In this document: piece after piece, positions 59,891 to 64,000 of the stretch
Layout: each line of letters opens with the position of its first letter
Numbering within the stretch: the stretch's first letter is position 1
NCBI RefSeq assembly: GCF_023656565.1
Contig: NZ_JAMOKG010000004.1
Location: forward strand, 1-64,000
Length of the DNA stretch: 64,000 bases
DNA from: Flavobacterium tyrosinilyticum
GTDB taxonomy: Bacteria; Bacteroidota; Bacteroidia; Flavobacteriales; Flavobacteriaceae
Reading direction: 5' to 3'
Program-made: the position numbers and the translations under genes
The notes under the pieces: generated by a model
Database searches by the model: none
The model's input: the letters and a program-made list of their open reading frames with translations, nothing else
What the model was told of the DNA's origin: nothing

Positions 59891-60400
59891 ATGATTTACT
59901 TGATAACTGGCGGCGAACGTTCTGGAAAAAGCGGGTATGCTCAGAAACTAGCTTTAGAACTTTCCGACTCTCCTTTGTATGTAGCGACTGCTCGAAAATG
60001 GGATGCAGATTTTCAAACTCGAATTGATCGTCATCAGCAGGAAAGAGACGAACATTGGACTAATATTGAAAAGGAAAAATACTTAAGCGAAATTGATTTT
60101 TCTGGAAAAACGGCTTTAATTGACTGTGTAACGCTTTGGCTGACTAATTTTTTTATTGATACTAAAAACGATGTAGAGCTTAGTTTGGAAGAAGCTAAAA
60201 AAGAATTTCTTGCCATTACCAAACATGAAAATACCAATATCATTATTGTAACAAACGAAATCGGAATGGGGGTTCATGCAGAAACTCACATAGGAAGGAA
60301 ATTTGTCGAACTTCAGGGCTGGATGAATCAATTTCTTGCCTCTAATTCCGATCAAGTTGTACTGATGGTTTCGGGAATTCCGGTTAAAATAAAAGGATAA
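59891..60400 (+). CDS. cobU: Adenosylcobinamide kinase / cobinamide-phosphate guanylyltransferase
   Basis: Phosphorylates adenosylcobinamide and attaches GMP, a step in nucleotide-loop assembly and cobinamide salvage. The 169-residue protein has P-loop GGERSGKSGYAQ (7-18), YVATARKWDADFQTRIDRHQ and the conserved NEIGMGVHAETHIGRKFVELQGWMNQ. It is complete. The upstream spacer is AT-rich repeat. Confidence 0.95.
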   Translation: MIYLITGGERSGKSGYAQKLALELSDSPLYVATARKWDADFQTRIDRHQQERDEHWTNIEKEKYLSEIDFSGKTALIDCVTLWLTNFFIDTKNDVELSLEEAKKEFLAITKHENTNIIIVTNEIGMGVHAETHIGRKFVELQGWMNQFLASNSDQVVLMVSGIPVKIKG

Positions 60401-60556
60401 ATCTCAAATTTAAAAATTCCAAATTCCAATAAATCGAAACGAAATTCCAAGTTTTAAATTCCAAATTCCAAAGCTTATGATAAGTTTTGCAATTTGGAAT
60501 TTTCTTTTTTGGTGCTTAACGCTTGGAATTTGGAATTTAAAAATTGTAATTTTATA
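60401..60556. repeat. AAATTCC/GGAATTT word repeat between cobU and bluB-cobT
   Basis: Alternating AAATTCCAAATTCC and GGAATTTGGAATTT arms make a long imperfect hairpin, as at 27400-27495. It lies inside the cob operon. Confidence 0.6.
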
Positions 60557-60558
60557 AC

Positions 60559-62238
60559 ATGAGTAATTTAGACGATATATTAAAATCCCGCCGAGACACC
60601 CGACATTTTACAACAGATGAAGTTCCAGATGAAGTAATTGAGAAAGCATTACAAGCTGGGCATTGGGCGCCTTCTGTCGGATTGACCGATGCTACTAGAT
60701 ATTTTCTAATTAAGTCAGACGAGGTTAAAACGTCTATTAAAAAGCTTTTTTTAGATTATAATAAAAAAGCCGAAGAACTTACCGACAATCCTGAACAGAA
60801 AGAACTTTACAGATCACTAAAACTAGAAGCAATCGAAGAAGCACCAATCGGACTTATCATTGCTTACGACCGTTCTGTTCTAAATCAGTTTACGATTGGT
60901 ACAATTGGCAGTAACGAAGCCGTAAAATTCAGCTCGGTTTGCGCAGCGCAAAACATTTGGCTTTCGCTTACAGAACAAGGTTATGGAATGGGTTGGGTTT
61001 CGATTCTCAATTATTATCAGTTTAAAAAAATTCTTGATTTGCCCGAAAATATAGAACCTCTGGGATATTTCTGCATCGGAAAACCTGCCACCAATTACAA
61101 CAATCAGCCAATGCTGCAGCAATTGCATTGGAAGCAAAAATCGGAAGCGCCTATTTGCACTGAAATCAAAGAAATTCATGAAATAAATGTTCCAGATTTT
61201 GACTTGAAATCAGAAAACGAAATACAAAACAAATCTGATTTCAATACACTTTTACAAGAAAAAATAGATTCAAAAACAAAACCTGTAGGTTCTTTAGGAA
61301 CGCTAGAATCTTTGGCCTTTCAAATGGCAATGGTTTTTGAAACTTTAAATCCAAAAATCGTAAAACCAAATATTATCGTTTTTGCAGCCGATCACGGAAT
61401 CGCAAATCATGGTGTAAGTGATTATCCGCAGGATGTTACAAGACAAATGGTCAATAATTTTCTGGATGGTGGCGCGGCAATAAACGTTTTTTGCAAACAA
61501 AACAATATTGAATTGTCGATTGTAGATTCAGGCGTCAACTATGATTTTCCAACTAATGCCAAATTAATCGATGCTAAAATTGCAAAAGGAACGCAGTCTT
61601 TCCTTCACGTTCCCGCAATGAGCGAATCGGAAGTTCATTTCTGTTTTGAGAAAGGAAAATCGATTGTTGAAAATATTGCAAAATCTGGTTCAAACTGCAT
61701 TGGTTTTGGCGAAATGGGAATTGGAAATACTTCAACCGCTTCTGTTTTAATGAGCCTTTTGACCGGTTTTCCTATTCAAGAATGTATCGGAAAAGGAACT
61801 GGAGTTGAAAACGAAAAACTGCTTCTAAAACAAAATTTACTCCAAAAAGCATTAGATAATTATTCCGGTCAAGCCGAATTAATCTCGCAACTTTCCTATT
61901 TTGGCGGTTTTGAGATTCTTCAAATGGCTGGCGGAATGTTGGCTGCTTTTGATCATAAAATGCTAATTCTCGTCGATGGTTTCATTTGTACTGTGGCATA
62001 TTTAATTGCTTCCAAAATAAATCCGAACATCAAACAAAATGCTGTTTTTTGCCATTGCTCTGCTGAAAAAGCGCATTCAGAATTGCTCAATTATTTAGAC
62101 GCAAAACCTATTTTAAATCTCGATTTACGTTTGGGAGAAGGAACAGGCTGTGCTGTCGCGTTTCCTATTTTAAAATCGGCTGAAGCTTTTTTGAATGAAA
62201 TGGCTAGTTTTGAAAGTGCGGGGATAAGTCGCAAATAG
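60559..62238 (+). CDS. BluB-CobT fusion: DMB synthase plus nicotinate-nucleotide--DMB phosphoribosyltransferase
   Basis: The 559-residue protein has two enzymes in one chain. Residues about 1-205 are a BluB-type flavin reductase (nitroreductase fold: SRRDTRHFTTDEVPDEVI, AGHWAPSVGLTDATRYF, YGMGWVSILNYYQFKKIL, YFCIGKP) that makes 5,6-dimethylbenzimidazole aerobically from FMNH2. Residues about 220-559 are CobT (KTKPVGSLGTLESLAFQMA, VFAADHGIANHGVSDYPQDVT, GEMGIGNTSTASVLMSL, and catalytic Glu527 in RLGEGTGCA). The fusion couples making the lower ligand with its activation to alpha-ribazole phosphate. The frame has no stop between the two parts. Confidence 0.93.
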   Translation: MSNLDDILKSRRDTRHFTTDEVPDEVIEKALQAGHWAPSVGLTDATRYFLIKSDEVKTSIKKLFLDYNKKAEELTDNPEQKELYRSLKLEAIEEAPIGLIIAYDRSVLNQFTIGTIGSNEAVKFSSVCAAQNIWLSLTEQGYGMGWVSILNYYQFKKILDLPENIEPLGYFCIGKPATNYNNQPMLQQLHWKQKSEAPICTEIKEIHEINVPDFDLKSENEIQNKSDFNTLLQEKIDSKTKPVGSLGTLESLAFQMAMVFETLNPKIVKPNIIVFAADHGIANHGVSDYPQDVTRQMVNNFLDGGAAINVFCKQNNIELSIVDSGVNYDFPTNAKLIDAKIAKGTQSFLHVPAMSESEVHFCFEKGKSIVENIAKSGSNCIGFGEMGIGNTSTASVLMSLLTGFPIQECIGKGTGVENEKLLLKQNLLQKALDNYSGQAELISQLSYFGGFEILQMAGGMLAAFDHKMLILVDGFICTVAYLIASKINPNIKQNAVFCHCSAEKAHSELLNYLDAKPILNLDLRLGEGTGCAVAFPILKSAEAFLNEMASFESAGISRK

Positions 62239-62290
62239 TTTTGTATTTCTAAAAAACAATTATGTTTCATGGTGATTTATTCTCATTTTT

Positions 62291-62390
62291 GTCATTTCGA
62301 CGAAGGAGAAATCTCCGCAAGTAATTCCGTCCAAACAGACGCCAAGCTTTGTCGAGCTTCTCATGGAGATTTCTCCTTCGTCGAAATGAC
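62291..62390. repeat. REP-like hairpin, family B (copy 2), perfect 26-bp arms
   Basis: GTCATTTCGACGAAGGAGAA (62291-62310) continues six more bases to 62316 and pairs perfectly with 62365-62390. The loop carries CGCCAAGCTTTGTCGAGCTT, which resembles the loop of copy 1 (37943-38040) though the arms differ. It lies between bluB-cobT and cobS. Confidence 0.8.
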
Positions 62391-62417
62391 ATACTAAATG
62401 GAAAACTAATTATATAA

Positions 62418-63203
62418 ATGAAAAAAGAACTACATATTTTCTTCACCTGTTTAATGTTCTACACCAGAATTCCGTGTCCAAAAAACATTACGCATCATCC
62501 AGATTATTTAAATAAAGCCACAAGATATTTCCCATTTATTGGTTGGATTGTTGGGAGTATTTCCTTTCTGGCTTTTTATCTTTTTTCATTTTTTCTTTCA
62601 ACGGAAATTGCTGTTATATTGGCAATCATTACTTCTATCTTAACAACCGGAGCCTTTCATGAAGACGGATTTGCCGATGTTTGTGATGGTTTTGGCGGAG
62701 GTTGGACCAAAGAAAAAATCCTAATGATTATGAAAGACAGCGCCATTGGTGCTTATGGAGCTATCGGACTGATTTTACTTTTTCTATTAAAATTCAAACT
62801 TCTTTCAGAATCCATTTTACTTTTCACTAATAACATTTTACTACTTTTCCTTTTATTTATTTCTGCTCATTCATTAAGTCGTCTGGCAGCAATCAGCATT
62901 ATTTTCACACACGAATATTCGCGTGAAGATGCTTCTAGCAAAAGCAAACCAATTGCAAAGCAATATACTTGGAAAGAAGTTTTTGGCTCTTTCTTTTTTG
63001 GATTAATTCCGTTGTTTGTATTTTCTTATTTTGATTTAAAATTTCTTCTGGCTATAATTCCCGTTTTTATAACTCGATACTTTTTAGCTCGATATTTTCA
63101 GAAATGGATTGACGGTTATACAGGAGATTGTCTTGGCGCTACACAACAGGTTTGCGAAGTGATATTTTACTTAAGCATTTTATTTTTATGGAAATTTATC
63201 TAG
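62418..63203 (+). CDS. cobS: Adenosylcobinamide-GDP ribazoletransferase (cobalamin synthase)
   Basis: Membrane enzyme joining adenosylcobinamide-GDP with alpha-ribazole (phosphate) to give adenosylcobalamin (phosphate). The 261-residue protein has about six TM helices and the motif GAFHEDGFADVCDGFGGGWTKEKILMIMKDSAIGAYG, with acidic Mg-binding residues in EDGFADxxD. It also has TGDCLGATQQVCEV near the end. It overlaps cobC by 16 nt. Confidence 0.95.
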   Translation: MKKELHIFFTCLMFYTRIPCPKNITHHPDYLNKATRYFPFIGWIVGSISFLAFYLFSFFLSTEIAVILAIITSILTTGAFHEDGFADVCDGFGGGWTKEKILMIMKDSAIGAYGAIGLILLFLLKFKLLSESILLFTNNILLLFLLFISAHSLSRLAAISIIFTHEYSREDASSKSKPIAKQYTWKEVFGSFFFGLIPLFVFSYFDLKFLLAIIPVFITRYFLARYFQKWIDGYTGDCLGATQQVCEVIFYLSILFLWKFI

Positions 63204-63721
63204 TTCGCCATACCGAAACCATCTGCGAAAAAGGAATCTGTTACGGACAATCAGATGTTGATATTGCAGTTCCATTTGATGAAATTTTCGGCAGAATTAT
63301 TTCTGAACTTCCTTCAGAGGCAATTATCTTTTCAAGTCCATTAAAGCGCTGTGTTATTTTAGCAAAACATATTCAGGAAAATATCAAAACCATTTCTTAT
63401 CAGGAAGATGAACGTTTAAAAGAAATGAATTTTGGCGATTGGGAATTGAAAAGCTGGAACGAAATTCCATCTGAGGAACTCAATCCATGGATGGAAGATT
63501 TTGTGAATATCAAAGTTTCAAACGGAGAATCTTTTGTTGAATTACATGAAAGAGTCGGTAATTTTTTATCTGATACAGTTTCAGAAACAAATCAGCCAAT
63601 TGTTATTGTGGCCCACGCCGGAATCATCAGAAGTATCTTATGCCATCAGAGTTCATTGCCGTTAAAAGAAGCTTTCAATAATAAAGTTGATTTCGGAGAA
63701 GTTATAAAAATTGATTTTTAA
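63188..63721 (+). CDS. cobC: Alpha-ribazole phosphatase (histidine phosphatase family)
   Basis: The 177-residue protein starts at the ATG at 63188 (MEIYLVRHTETICEKG), which overlaps the cobS end; an upstream ATG at 63128 would add a shadow stretch of cobS. Catalytic RHT (7-9), the second Arg (SPLKRCVILA), E (EMNFGDWEL) and H (AHAGIIRS) are present. It removes phosphate from alpha-ribazole-P or cobalamin-P in the last step of nucleotide-loop assembly. General phosphoglycerate mutase is the alternative, but context fixes the call. Confidence 0.9.
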   Translation: MEIYLVRHTETICEKGICYGQSDVDIAVPFDEIFGRIISELPSEAIIFSSPLKRCVILAKHIQENIKTISYQEDERLKEMNFGDWELKSWNEIPSEELNPWMEDFVNIKVSNGESFVELHERVGNFLSDTVSETNQPIVIVAHAGIIRSILCHQSSLPLKEAFNNKVDFGEVIKIDF

Positions 63722-63761
63722 TGCAAATAATTTATAATTTTTCATGAAACATAAAACAAAT

Positions 63762-63793
63762 TTGAATAATCAGTATTTTTAACTTTATCTTTG
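63762..63793 (+). promoter_or_regulatory. Promoter of the cobalamin riboswitch transcript
   Basis: TTG at 63762-63764, 21-bp spacer, TATCTTTG at 63786-63793, directly before the riboswitch aptamer. Confidence 0.65.
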
Positions 63794-63803
63794 CAGCAAA
63801 TTA

Positions 63804-63980
63804 AGGTTGTGTTTTTAATTCAAAAACACATTAAAAGGGAATCAAGTAATTTCTTGAGCTGTACCCGCAACTGTAAGCTAAGTTCACAAAAATGAATGCT
63901 TGCTGTAACTACATCACCACTGTCACGCCCCGCGTGATGGGAAGGTAAACAGCAAGACGCAAGCCAGGAGACCTGCCTTT
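63804..63980 (+). ncRNA. Cobalamin (B12) riboswitch
   Basis: Adenosylcobalamin-sensing leader RNA. Diagnostic elements appear in order: an opening hairpin GTGTTTTTAATTCAAAAACAC, AAAGGGAA, GAGCTGTACCCGCAACTGTAAGC, CACTG, GATGGGAAGGT, and the B12 box GCAAGCCAGGAGACCTGCC. The controlled gene lies beyond the window; by analogy it would be a TonB-dependent corrinoid receptor or other B12 gene. The expression-platform sequence is outside. Confidence 0.95.
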
Positions 63981-64000
63981 GTAACAATTTATCGAGCTCT

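Overview
The window is about 64 kb of an AT-rich chromosome from a Bacteroidota bacterium, almost certainly a Flavobacterium of the F. johnsoniae type. Four things point there. Promoters fit the Bacteroidota form (TTG, about 20 bp, then TAnnTTTG), for example at thrS, the transketolase genes, tRNA-Lys and the B12 riboswitch. There is a type IX secretion C-terminal sorting domain and a zeaxanthin-type carotenoid cluster. Intergenic spaces hold word-like and hairpin repeats of the kind I associate with Flavobacterium. Shine-Dalgarno sequences are rarely evident. I see no phage, integrase, insertion sequence or CRISPR array; the region looks like a stable chromosomal core with regulatory accessory genes.

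Layout. 1-512: repeat-rich leader. 513-3772: thrS-infC-rpmI-rplT translation cluster, infC starting at a non-standard AUA codon. 3913-4999: Crp-like regulator and AhpD-like protein. 5137-11134: three tandem TPR histidine-kinase paralogues with progressive loss of kinase motifs, followed by one response regulator. 11215-13581: small membrane protein, secreted nuclease, periplasmic protein. 13932-16535: a leftward operon of small protein, 7TM protein, histidine kinase and LuxR-type regulator. 16671-22615: housekeeping genes dnaB, accA, EamA transporter, lptG-like and tgt. 22991-28564: disordered protein, split transketolase, FKBP lipoprotein, S4 protein, PRTase and aroK. 28691-30968: three identical tRNA-Lys genes, a tRNA-Leu, a lipoprotein and an XRE regulator. 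31164-37851: a TPR protein, then a light-response block (CarH-like B12 photoreceptor regulator, crtI, crtB, crtZ, SRPBCC protein, DNA photolyase). 38139-44415: UbiB-like kinase with TetR regulator, epimerase, YceI, VOC protein, thioesterase, RmuC. 44599-48798: PrcB-like lipoprotein, small secreted protein, ECF sigma factor, anti-sigma-like beta-barrel protein, MepB. 48849-55380: large T9SS-exported nuclease, SDR, disordered protein, RNA-modification enzymes. 55432-64000: membrane protein, BtuFCD-type importer, CWC/DUF5522 protein, cobU, a bluB-cobT fusion, cobS, cobC and a cobalamin riboswitch running to the window edge.

How it fits together. The most coherent story is light plus vitamin B12. 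A MerR-type protein carrying the CarH cobalamin motifs (W-x9-EH and ExHxxG) sits directly upstream of the carotenoid genes, close to a photolyase, and the right end of the window carries corrinoid uptake and nucleotide-loop assembly. The crtI promoter and the divergent promoter between the corrinoid importer and the DUF5522 gene share a dyad with identical half-sites and identical spacing (TTTGTTTA-N18-TAAACAAA), suggesting a common regulator. The second notable system is the kinase triplet: the first copy keeps all kinase motifs, the second loses its ATP-site residues, and the third also loses the phospho-acceptor histidine, with only one response regulator to share.
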